From the NCBI GenBank assembly GCA_024222485.1, contig JAAEPJ010000022.1, positions 1 to 24,525 of the forward strand: a stretch of DNA of 24,525 nt. Reading direction: 5' to 3'. The first letter of the stretch is position 1, and each line of letters starts with the position of its first letter. Shown here piece by piece: positions 14,985 to 23,245 of the stretch. Position numbers and translations under genes: made by a program. The DNA comes from a bacterium. GTDB lineage: Bacteria; RUG730; JAAEPJ01. The notes below the pieces were generated by a model. That model saw nothing but the letters and a program-made list of their open reading frames with translations. It was not told where the DNA came from and did no database searches.

Positions 14985-16394
14985 ATGAAGAGAGTAAATA
15001 TGAACGCGAAAAGGTTTTTGATTTTTTTGATTTTACTAATGACAGGGAGCTTTCTTTTGGCAGTTAGTTATGATCTCGTCATTAATAATGGCAGAGTTGT
15101 TAATCCTAAGAACGGATATAATCAAGTTGCAAATATTGGAATATCTGCGGCTATAATTCAAGTCGTTACACAGGCGAAGATTAAAGGGAAAAAGGTAATT
15201 AATGCGGCTGGTTTGATTGTTTCTCCTGGGTTTATTGATATTTTAGCAGATAATTCTTTTAGCCCAAGATCAACGTACCTTACTGTAGAAAAGTATAAAA
15301 TTTTTGATGGAGTTACTACGATTCTTTTTATGCATGGTGGTACAGCTAAAACAAAAGAGACATACGAATATTTTCAGATGGTGAGACATTTGGTAAACTT
15401 TGGATATTCTACCAAAGTCATGAATATACGGAAAAGCACTACAAAACTGGCTGAGCGGTTAGCCATGGTTCAAAATAATTTAGATGCAGGCAGTTTGGGT
15501 GTTTCCCATAGCATTGAATACCAGCCAACACCGTATCAAGAGTTGCTGAAATATGCCAAGCTAGCTAAAAGGAATGAGGTCCCTTTATTTTTGCACCTAA
15601 GATACTCTTCCCAAAAGGATGAGCTAAAAGGGGTAAAAGAAGCAATTTCGTTGGCGAGAGACTCAGGGGCAAAAGTACATCTTGATCATCTTAACTCTAC
15701 GGGCGGGACCTTTAATATGCTGCAAGCTTTAGCATTGATTGATGATGCTAGAGCCAAAAAATTAGATATAACAGTCTGCACATATCCTTATGATTATTGG
15801 GCTACCTATATTTCTTCTAAGAGATTTGATCAGGGCTGGCAATTTCGTTATAATCTAGACTATAATGATTTAGTCATTGTCGGGAAAGGAGAACGGTTAA
15901 CCAAAGAGAGTTTCTATACCTATCGTAAACAGCATGGTATTTTAGTTGCACCAGCTAAACCTGTGATGTCTTTAGCTCAAACATTTTTTTTGCCCATAGA
16001 AAAACAATATGCTTGTGTAGCCTCTGATGGCGGGATAGAAAATGATCCAATTGCTAATAATCATCCACGAGGTGCTGGCTGCTTTTCAAGAGCAATTTCT
16101 TTAATGCGGGATAAGGGCTATTCTTTAGACTTTATTATCTCAAAGTTAACGGTGATTCCGGCGTCGATTATTCGTTCCCCTGATTTAGCCAAAAGAGCTT
16201 CTCTTGAACCTGGGTTTGTGGCAGATATTACTATTTTTAATTTGGATAAGGTTAAAGATAAAGCAACGATTACAAATCCTAACTTGTTTTCTCAAGGAAT
16301 AAAATATGTTATTGTTAATGGTGAAATCGCAGTAGATAATACAGAAATAAAAGGCTATTATGGTCAGCCAATAAAGAGGGATACGAAACAATGA
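14985..16394 (+). CDS. Exported amidohydrolase-superfamily protein, D-aminoacylase-like
   Basis: The N-terminus is a signal peptide or anchor (about 9-28). The rest resembles N-acyl-D-amino-acid deacylases and dihydroorotase-like enzymes: NNGRVVNPKNG, VSPGFID (79-85), GVTTILF (109-115), H204 in LFLHLRY, H235 in HLDHLNS, and D348 in VASDGG. The first-metal HxH that normally follows PGFID is absent (ILAD), and the usual NCG cysteine position reads MHGG, so at most one metal site seems intact. The fold is clear, the activity uncertain. An alternative start is ATG 15000, five codons later. It begins 2 bases after the LptA-like gene and its stop overlaps the alaS start (ATGA at 16391), so it belongs to the same operon. 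Confidence 0.8.
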   Translation: MKRVNMNAKRFLIFLILLMTGSFLLAVSYDLVINNGRVVNPKNGYNQVANIGISAAIIQVVTQAKIKGKKVINAAGLIVSPGFIDILADNSFSPRSTYLTVEKYKIFDGVTTILFMHGGTAKTKETYEYFQMVRHLVNFGYSTKVMNIRKSTTKLAERLAMVQNNLDAGSLGVSHSIEYQPTPYQELLKYAKLAKRNEVPLFLHLRYSSQKDELKGVKEAISLARDSGAKVHLDHLNSTGGTFNMLQALALIDDARAKKLDITVCTYPYDYWATYISSKRFDQGWQFRYNLDYNDLVIVGKGERLTKESFYTYRKQHGILVAPAKPVMSLAQTFFLPIEKQYACVASDGGIENDPIANNHPRGAGCFSRAISLMRDKGYSLDFIISKLTVIPASIIRSPDLAKRASLEPGFVADITIFNLDKVKDKATITNPNLFSQGIKYVIVNGEIAVDNTEIKGYYGQPIKRDTKQ

Positions 16395-19003
16395 TTACAA
16401 GCAATGATTTACGCCGTAAATTTTTTAAATTTTTTAAGGAGAAAGGACATAGTATTGTTGATAGTTCATCTTTGATTCCGCATAATGATCCGTCACTGTT
16501 ATTTAACAGTGCGGGGATGGTCCCGTTTAAGGATATGTTCCTTGGTAAAGTAAAACTTGAGTATACGCGAGCTGTTTCTATTCAGAAATGTGTGAGGACT
16601 ACTGATATTGATAATATTGGTGTTACAAGTCGGCACCATACTTTTTTTGAGATGATGGGCAACTTTTCATTTGGAGATTACTTTAAAAAAGAAGCGATTG
16701 AATGGGCTTGGGAATTTTTAACGGGAGAGCTTGGTTTACCGAAAAATAAACTGTCTGCTACGATTTATCAAGATGATGATGAGGCATTCAATATTTGGCT
16801 GCCTATTATTGGAGTTGATAATATTTATCGGCTGGGAGCTGATTCAAATTTTTGGATGATTGGTGATACAGGTCCAAGTGGTCCTTGTTCGGAAATTTTA
16901 TTTGATAAAGGAAAAGAGTTTGCTTGTGATGACCCTAATTGTGCTCCAGGCTGTGACTGTGACAGGTATCTCGAAGTTTGGAATCTTGTTTTTACAGAGC
17001 TCGAGCGTAAGCAGGATGGTTCTTTTAGTCCTTTGCCTAAAAAGAATATTGATACAGGTATGGGTTTTGAGCGGCTTTTAAGCATTGTGCAGGATGTTGA
17101 GTCTGGCTATGAGACGGATCTTTTCACGCCGATTTGGCAGATGTTAAGCGATTTATTAAAAGCGACTAAGTTAAAGAATGGTCAGCAAGAAGGTCAAAAG
17201 GAGAGTCATAAAAAAGCATTTAGAATTATTTGTGATCATCTCCGCAGTGCAGTTTTTTTAATATCTGACGGTGTATTTCCTGCTAATGATGGGCGCGGTT
17301 ATGTTTTGAAACGCTTAATTCGTCGAGCTGTTAGACAAGGAAATAAGCTTGGACTTAAAAACTTTTTAGAACCACTTGTTTTAAAAACAATTGAGACTAT
17401 GCAGACAGCATATCCTTATTTGCTTGATAAAAAGGTGGTATGTCTTGACACTATTAATAAGGCAGAAAAACAGTTTGGCGAGACTATCGCTAGTGGTAAA
17501 AAACTATTTAGCGAATATTTAGAGACACAGAAGCAAAGCTCACCTCAAAAAGTAGTGACGATGATTGATGGTGTTCAGGTTTTTAAATTATTTGATACTT
17601 TTGGATTACCTCTTGATTTGATCCAAGAGTTGGCATTAGAATTTGGTTGTGACTTGGATCTTATTGGTTATGAAAAGGAAATGTCTGAGCAGCGAAAACG
17701 TGCGCGCAAAAGTCTTGAAGGGTGGGATGTTGAGCCTGAGAAGTTTAGCGGTTATCCTGAAACAGATTTTTTAGGGTATAAAGAAAATAGATTAGAGACT
17801 GAAATAGTTGATATTATTGATAATGGTATTATTTTAAAGCAAACACCTTTTTATGGTGAATCAGGTGGGCAGAAAGGTGATCAAGGTATTATCAAAAATG
17901 AGGAGTTTGAGTTTTTAGTTGAAACGACTAAGAAATTTAGTGGGGGGGTAATTGTTAGTTTTGGTAAAACTGTACGTGGCTTACCTGTTAAAGATGTAAA
18001 AGTAACAGCGATGATTGATCTGGATATGCGTGATAAAATTAGACGAAATCATACGGCTACACATATTTTGCAAGCTGTTCTTCGCCAAGTGTTAGGTATA
18101 CATGTTGAACAGTCTGGCTCTTTGGTTGCTGCGGATAATCTTCGGTTTGATTTTACACACCCAAAAGCCGTTGCAAAAGAAGAGTTAGCTGAGATTGAAT
18201 ATAAAGTAAATGAGGTTATTCAAAAAAACTTATTAGTCAATACTCAAGTTATGTCAATAGCTGAAGCGAAAGAAACAGGTGCACTTGCTTTTTTTGGCGA
18301 TAAATATGGCGATAATGTGCGGGTTATTTCCGTTATTCCTTCTGAGCAGTTTCTTCAAGGCAATCAGCCTGTTTCTGTAGAGTTTTGCGGGGGGACGCAT
18401 GTCAATATGACTGGTGAAATAGGGCTTTTTAAGATTGTATTTGAAGCAAGTGTTGCTAGCGGTGTTAGACGGATTGAAGGGGTAACGGGTCTCACTGCTT
18501 ATCAAAGGACAGCTGAGATGGATGATCTGATGGGAGAAGTTAAACATTCTTTAAAAGCAGAGAATAGTAATATTCTAAGTGTTATTAAGAAAATCAAGGA
18601 TGACAATAAAAGCAAATCAAAGGAGATCGAAAGCTTAAGAGCAAAACTTCTTTCTTCAAACATTGATGATATAATTGCTGCGGCAGAAGATAAGGGTGGG
18701 TTTAAATTTATTGCGTATAATGCTGGAAATATTGATATGAATGCGATGCGAAGCTTAGCGGATACTTTAAAATTAAAGTCCTTGGAAACAGTGATTTTTT
18801 TGATTGCTGGAGAGCCAGGGAGTTATAAAGCACTTTGTGTTGTTACGAAAGATTTACCAAACTTTAATGCCAAAGATATTTTGAATAAAATTGCCGGTCA
18901 TTTTGGTGGCGGTGGTGGTGGTCGTTCGGATATGGCACAAGCCGGAATTAAATCGAATAAAGCGGTAATAGATATTATTAATTTTGCTCAGAATAGCTGG
19001 TAG
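16391..19003 (+). CDS. alaS: Alanyl-tRNA synthetase
   Basis: Class II aminoacyl-tRNA synthetase that charges tRNA-Ala. At 870 residues it is full length. In order: catalytic core with FFxxxGH start and RHHTFFEMMGNFSFGDY (motif 2 region), a Cys-rich stretch in the core (CDDPNCAPGCDCD) that may bind an extra metal, the editing domain with HTATH (554-558) and CGGTH (666-670) as zinc ligands, and the C-terminal DHHA1 domain with GHFGGGGGGRSDMAQAG. The ATG overlaps the amidohydrolase stop by 4 bases, giving translational coupling of an essential gene to an exported protein. No internal disruption is seen. Confidence 0.98.
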   Translation: MITSNDLRRKFFKFFKEKGHSIVDSSSLIPHNDPSLLFNSAGMVPFKDMFLGKVKLEYTRAVSIQKCVRTTDIDNIGVTSRHHTFFEMMGNFSFGDYFKKEAIEWAWEFLTGELGLPKNKLSATIYQDDDEAFNIWLPIIGVDNIYRLGADSNFWMIGDTGPSGPCSEILFDKGKEFACDDPNCAPGCDCDRYLEVWNLVFTELERKQDGSFSPLPKKNIDTGMGFERLLSIVQDVESGYETDLFTPIWQMLSDLLKATKLKNGQQEGQKESHKKAFRIICDHLRSAVFLISDGVFPANDGRGYVLKRLIRRAVRQGNKLGLKNFLEPLVLKTIETMQTAYPYLLDKKVVCLDTINKAEKQFGETIASGKKLFSEYLETQKQSSPQKVVTMIDGVQVFKLFDTFGLPLDLIQELALEFGCDLDLIGYEKEMSEQRKRARKSLEGWDVEPEKFSGYPETDFLGYKENRLETEIVDIIDNGIILKQTPFYGESGGQKGDQGIIKNEEFEFLVETTKKFSGGVIVSFGKTVRGLPVKDVKVTAMIDLDMRDKIRRNHTATHILQAVLRQVLGIHVEQSGSLVAADNLRFDFTHPKAVAKEELAEIEYKVNEVIQKNLLVNTQVMSIAEAKETGALAFFGDKYGDNVRVISVIPSEQFLQGNQPVSVEFCGGTHVNMTGEIGLFKIVFEASVASGVRRIEGVTGLTAYQRTAEMDDLMGEVKHSLKAENSNILSVIKKIKDDNKSKSKEIESLRAKLLSSNIDDIIAAAEDKGGFKFIAYNAGNIDMNAMRSLADTLKLKSLETVIFLIAGEPGSYKALCVVTKDLPNFNAKDILNKIAGHFGGGGGGRSDMAQAGIKSNKAVIDIINFAQNSW

Positions 19004-19036
19004 ATGTTTTACCTTTAATAAAAGAGGATAAGAAGC

Positions 19037-19282
19037 TTGGAAGTATTAATAGTTATCAGACAAATATTTGGTTGGGTTACAGTTATTAATTTAACATTGT
19101 TGATCCTTTGGTTTTTTATTCTGATTTTTGCACGCAGGATTATCTATAGATTGCATAGACACTGGTTTAAACTATCAAGAAGATCTTTTGATATTACCCA
19201 TTATTCAGGGCTGATATTTTTCAAGATTAGTATTTTAATTTTTAATGTTATTCCTTATTTTGTATTAGTGATTGTCACATAA
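19037..19282 (+). CDS. Small membrane protein, DUF6868-like
   Basis: An 81-residue protein with two hydrophobic segments (about 12-32 and 55-80) separated by a basic loop with RLHRHWFKLSRRSFDITHYSG. The FGW...NL...W start, the HxxWFKLS loop and the NVIPYFVL end fit the small membrane family DUF6868 as I remember it; function is unknown. I take TTG at 19037 because AGAGGAT lies 7 to 13 bases upstream and no ATG fits. It follows alaS by 33 bases on the same strand. Confidence 0.72.
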   Translation: MEVLIVIRQIFGWVTVINLTLLILWFFILIFARRIIYRLHRHWFKLSRRSFDITHYSGLIFFKISILIFNVIPYFVLVIVT

Positions 19283-19358
19283 TGGATAGAGTTTATTAAA
19301 GTCATTGATGGTTGCCAGTATTTTTAGCTCATAAATTATACGAAGGATAGTTTTTTAG

Positions 19359-19904
19359 ATGAAAAAATTACTCTTAATTTTTTTTATATGTATTTCAATG
19401 CTGGGTGCACAGGATTATGTGGTCACAAATATTATTAAAATTCCTCATAGTGATTTTGATAATGTCCGGATAATTTTGAATAATTTTTTAGTTATTGAAA
19501 ACATCAAGGTTTACAAAGAAGGTGTTGTACAGTTTCCGTATTATCATTCCAAAAAAGGTTCAAGGTTTCCTTATATTGAAATTTTGGATTCGCAGGTTGA
19601 GCAAAATATTTTAATAGCTATCAAGACTAATCAAGCGAAAGACTTTTATTCTTTAACTGAGCCAAGTTTTGAAATAAAAAATATTCAGTTATGGAAAGGG
19701 AGTAAACGCAAGGCGAATGTTGAGGTAATGCTCGACTCTAAGATTGTTATTTTCTGTGGGGTCATGGCAGGTAAAAATGGTGACTGGATTGCTTGGCCTG
19801 CTTCTAAGAAATTTGATAATAAATATCATAAAGATATTTATTTATTAAATAGTTCATTGAAAGAAAAAATAGAAACTGCTATATTTAAAAATATATTCGA
19901 ATAG
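19359..19904 (+). CDS. Exported protein with two tandem SpoVG-like domains
   Basis: An N-terminal signal peptide (cleavage likely after MLGA, residue 17) leads to two similar halves. The second (about 104-177) matches the SpoVG pattern: VEVMLDSKIVIF, then KNGDWIAWPASKK, then YHKDIYLLNSSLKEKIETAI, comparable to SpoVG's NG-FVAMPSKR and RDIAHPINSxTRxKIQ blocks. The first half (about 21-92) repeats it more weakly: VRIILNNFLVIENIKV, then VVQFPYYHSKKG, then EQNILIAI. SpoVG is a small cytoplasmic nucleic-acid-binding regulator, so export is unexpected. GAAGGAT precedes the ATG. Without the signal peptide it would be called a duplicated SpoVG. The fold assignment is my reading by eye. Confidence 0.65.
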   Translation: MKKLLLIFFICISMLGAQDYVVTNIIKIPHSDFDNVRIILNNFLVIENIKVYKEGVVQFPYYHSKKGSRFPYIEILDSQVEQNILIAIKTNQAKDFYSLTEPSFEIKNIQLWKGSKRKANVEVMLDSKIVIFCGVMAGKNGDWIAWPASKKFDNKYHKDIYLLNSSLKEKIETAIFKNIFE

Positions 19905-20051
19905 CTATCTTCGAGCTAATAGTTATTATCAAATTTTTTATTTTTAGATTTTGAGCTAATGAATTATTAAGCTAATTTTTACATTTTGTTTTTATTCTTT
20001 GATTTGAGTTTTCTAAGCTAAATATTGAATTATGTTTGTAAGGAGTTTTAG
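19905..20051. repeat. Intergenic region with repeated AGCTAA motif
   Basis: Four copies of a GAGCTAAT or AAGCTAAT/A octamer occur at 19913, 19953, 19969 and 20015, with unequal spacing, in very AT-rich sequence. No terminator with a clear T tract is seen. The repeats may be protein-binding sites or simply chance in this composition. Confidence 0.3.
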
Positions 20052-20858
20052 ATGCCGCCCAAAATGTTATTATTTATAAATGTTATTATTCCTCTGATTG
20101 TCTCACCTATTTATTTGGTTTTAGCTTTTTATGTAAAAAGAATAAAACCATTGCGACTGTTGATCATGGGAGAGGATACTTATAACTATGCGTTCTGGAT
20201 TTTTTTGTTGTTTGGCATTTTTTTTCTAGGTCGACCTTTTCAGGTATTGCTTGGTCCTCATCCATTCCCTTTTTTAATAAGCAGCATTCGAGAATTTATT
20301 ATGATCGGATTGCTTACTCCATGTGTTGTCTCTGGTGTTTTGAATCAGGTTTATTATGATTCTGATTTTCCTAAAGTTATTATTCAATTTGTTTTTACAT
20401 TTTGTATTTTGTTAGGCTTTTTATTTATATTTGCAAACTTTAAATCGATTAATGGTTCTCATTTAATTTTTGATTACAAAATTTTTACAGCGTATGATGG
20501 TAACTGGTTTGCAGAAAAAGAATCTAATTCTGTTTACTTGGTTCTGCTTTTTGCTATCAGGTTAATTGCTCCAGTATTATTGATGTTTGCAATAGGTATT
20601 TTTGCTATTTATAAATCGATTACCTTTCCTAAGGATAGTTTGTATCATAACTTACCCAAAAAGTATTTTTTAGAAGGCTTGGCAATTTTGATTTTTAGTG
20701 CTTCGGTTATTTTTACAGGTATTATGGCGTACTTTTGGAGTCTACAAACACAATGGTATTACTTTGGGGCTCTTATTGCTGGTATTTTAGGCTTTGTTTC
20801 CTTAGAAATACCTCCACGAGATTTTGTTGTAACGAATGCACTTCAAGAAAATAAATAA
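20052..20858 (+). CDS. Polytopic membrane protein of unknown function
   Basis: A 268-residue protein made almost entirely of hydrophobic segments, about seven, with short loops: notable are FFLGRPFQVLLGPHPFPF, SIREFIMIGLLTPCVVSG and the C-terminal SLEIPPRD. The arrangement resembles the N-terminal membrane sensor part of histidine kinases and diguanylate cyclases, but no output domain follows and I do not recognise a family. GTAAGGAG lies 7 to 14 bases before the ATG. A likely terminator overlaps the stop codon, so it is the end of its transcription unit. It could be a stand-alone sensor or a transporter subunit. Confidence 0.75.
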   Translation: MPPKMLLFINVIIPLIVSPIYLVLAFYVKRIKPLRLLIMGEDTYNYAFWIFLLFGIFFLGRPFQVLLGPHPFPFLISSIREFIMIGLLTPCVVSGVLNQVYYDSDFPKVIIQFVFTFCILLGFLFIFANFKSINGSHLIFDYKIFTAYDGNWFAEKESNSVYLVLLFAIRLIAPVLLMFAIGIFAIYKSITFPKDSLYHNLPKKYFLEGLAILIFSASVIFTGIMAYFWSLQTQWYYFGALIAGILGFVSLEIPPRDFVVTNALQENK

Positions 20859-20875
20859 ATGGATAGCCATTTTTT
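20857..20875 (+). terminator. Rho-independent-like terminator
   Basis: AAATGG (20857-20862) and CCATTT (20867-20872) form a 6-bp stem with a 4-base loop, followed by more T (run of six T at 20870-20875). Only two GC pairs, but stem, loop and T run are all in place, overlapping the stop codon of the membrane protein gene. Confidence 0.45.
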
Positions 20876-20935
20876 ATACCAACTATATTAATGATTAAGT
20901 GTTTGTTATTTTAATAAAGAATCTCCTTTTTCAGG

Positions 20936-23245
20936 ATGGAAATAAAATTTTATGTTCACATGATTAATTTAAAAATGAAAACCACCTTTTTACTCCTGAT
21001 ATTTTTTCCAATTTTTTTTTTAACATCTTTCCTTAATGCAGAGATTATCTTAACGGAGGTTATGGCTAATCCAGCGAATGAATCCCAAGATGAATTTCTT
21101 GAAATTTATAATACAGCAGATATTTCCGTAGACTTAAAAGGCTGGAAAATTAAGGATGCTTCAGACTCAGTAGATGAAATTTTAGCATGGATGAATGGGG
21201 GTGGTCAGGCTATGGCTAACACAGCTTTAGTGTATGACTCTCTATCCCTCCCTGCAAAATCTTATGCGGTTATCCTAGATAGTGGGTATCAAGATGCTGT
21301 ATACTTTTTCCCTGAGGGGACAGTTATTTTAACAGTAGGCTCAACTATTGGTAATGGTTTAAAGAATGATGAAGATCAAGTTTATCTCATCAATAGCTCA
21401 GATACAGTTGTTTCGAGCTTTAGCTATACCAGTAGTGAAGACTCAAAATCTTGGGAGCGGGTAGCTTATGATTTGAGCTATTGGGACGAGTGTAGTGCTT
21501 CCTTTGGGAATACGGCTGGAGCTGAAAATAGCATCTCAACTTTTCCCATCATTAAACACCTTAATGATGGCAGTAGTCTTGATATTGATACGCAGATCTT
21601 GACGACAACTTTTGAGGCAAACTGGAGTTTTGTTGGTGCTGCAAGCTATTATTTTTCCTTGTCTGAGGAAATGACTTTAGAGCAGAGTGACTTGGTAGAG
21701 ACAACCACAGCGACAGCAATAACACTGAATAATTTAACTTTACTACCTGAGATAACTTATTATTTCCATATCCAAGCAGAAAATATTTATGGCAGATCTC
21801 TTATCGAGCGAAGTGATGGTGTTTTTATTTTAGCGGAAGAGACGGAAAACCCCATTGCTAAAATCTTGATAACAGAAGTAGCGCCAGCAATAGCTGGCAG
21901 TAATGATTGGATCGAGTTGTGTGTCGCAGCAGGCACTTTTAGTTTAGACGGCTATAAGCTTTATGAGGGGACTAAGCTTATTAAAACCTTTGCGGATATT
22001 ATAGTGACAGCAGGTGATTATATCGTACTTTTAGTCAATAGTGATGAAAGTGATGAGGAAACGAAAAATAGTGACGGCTACTGGCAATTTTATGCGACAG
22101 AAGCGGGGTTTACTGCCACGGATAATGCGTTTTATCTCAAGGATCCAAGGGATGAAATCGTTGCTACCTTGTTCTATTGTAATGGTGATGATAATTTTAC
22201 GGCCTCGAACTTTGACTTTTTAACGGAAGATGATTGTTTTATTTGGAGTGATAATGATAAATATTCGATTTCTCGTAAGTGTCCAGAGGATCGATATTTG
22301 GATGCTAACCCAAAAACAGATTTAGAAATGGGTGAGTTTAGCAAAGGTTTTCAAAATGAAGAGAAATATATCTCCAATATCCAGCTCTTGATTACTGAAG
22401 TTATGCCCTATGATGATAATGATGAAGATTGGCTGGAGTTTTATGTTCTAGCTGGTAGTGGCAGCTTAGAAGGATTTAAGCTTAAGGTCGGTGCTTCTGT
22501 TGTGAAAGTGTTTGAAGATATTACTGTGAATACAGGTGACTATTTTGTTTTAAATTTTGATAAGGATTTACCCGCTTCTTTTCCCGATTTTTATACCACT
22601 ATTAGTGGTATAACTGCAACGGATAATTCTTTGATTGTCCTTTCACCGGATGGGCGCTATCTTGATGCTGTGTTTTATGCCACAGTTGATAATACATGGT
22701 CAATGACAAATAAATCTAACTTTGATTTAATGATTTCGACGGGGCAGTGGGTGGCAGAGTCAAGTAATGAATCTGCCTGTTTTGTATGGACAAAAACGAG
22801 CAGCCGTTCTATCGCTAGAAAGGTTGCTCAAACAGGTATCCCTATTGATACAAACAGGAAAGATGATTTTGAGCTGAGTAAGTTGACCAAAGGTTTTGCG
22901 AAAGATGTTATTATTGATAGCTTTTCTGAGTCTTTTGGTGTGGAATTTCTCAACCGACATTTCTCTCCCTATGGTGATTATAAACATAATGCTTTGCAGG
23001 TTAAATATAAAAATGATGCAGAGACGATTCTTTGTATCAAAATTTATGATATCCAAGCACATTTTATTAAAACATTGATACTGATAGAGGAAGAAGAAAT
23101 AGGTATTGTCGAGTGGGATGGAACTGATCAGCAGGGGAATATTATGCCTGTTGGGGTGTATTTGATCTATTCTGAGTTTATAGATGCTCAAACAGGTAAA
23201 GTAAGCCAAGAGAAAAAGGCTGTGGTTTTAGGGAGAATGTTGTGA
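20936..23245 (+). CDS. Surface protein with three lamin-tail domains and a FlgD-like C-terminus
   Basis: A 769-residue exported protein. The signal peptide runs about 15-35 (ends FLNA). Domains in order: lamin-tail (LTD) about 36-160 (EIILTEVMANPANE, DEFLEIYN), a fibronectin-III-like stretch about 200-300, LTD about 310-430 (ILITEV), LTD about 484-600 (LLITEV), and a FlgD-type Ig-like C-terminus about 685-769 (CIKIYDIQAHFIKTL, VEWDGTDQQGNIMPVGVYLIY). The last resembles C-terminal sorting domains of type IX-like secreted proteins. The ATG at 20936 has an AGG too close to serve well; ATG 20960 or 20975 would give a shorter signal n-region and are possible. Its stop overlaps the next gene's GTG, a PorV-like barrel protein, which supports a secretion partnership. 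Confidence 0.85.
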   Translation: MEIKFYVHMINLKMKTTFLLLIFFPIFFLTSFLNAEIILTEVMANPANESQDEFLEIYNTADISVDLKGWKIKDASDSVDEILAWMNGGGQAMANTALVYDSLSLPAKSYAVILDSGYQDAVYFFPEGTVILTVGSTIGNGLKNDEDQVYLINSSDTVVSSFSYTSSEDSKSWERVAYDLSYWDECSASFGNTAGAENSISTFPIIKHLNDGSSLDIDTQILTTTFEANWSFVGAASYYFSLSEEMTLEQSDLVETTTATAITLNNLTLLPEITYYFHIQAENIYGRSLIERSDGVFILAEETENPIAKILITEVAPAIAGSNDWIELCVAAGTFSLDGYKLYEGTKLIKTFADIIVTAGDYIVLLVNSDESDEETKNSDGYWQFYATEAGFTATDNAFYLKDPRDEIVATLFYCNGDDNFTASNFDFLTEDDCFIWSDNDKYSISRKCPEDRYLDANPKTDLEMGEFSKGFQNEEKYISNIQLLITEVMPYDDNDEDWLEFYVLAGSGSLEGFKLKVGASVVKVFEDITVNTGDYFVLNFDKDLPASFPDFYTTISGITATDNSLIVLSPDGRYLDAVFYATVDNTWSMTNKSNFDLMISTGQWVAESSNESACFVWTKTSSRSIARKVAQTGIPIDTNRKDDFELSKLTKGFAKDVIIDSFSESFGVEFLNRHFSPYGDYKHNALQVKYKNDAETILCIKIYDIQAHFIKTLILIEEEEIGIVEWDGTDQQGNIMPVGVYLIYSEFIDAQTGKVSQEKKAVVLGRML

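Noticed and set aside
22760-23209. Minus-strand ORF of 149 codons under the lamin-tail gene
   Set aside because: Antisense to the FlgD-like domain coding region, with no ribosome site and no recognisable motifs.
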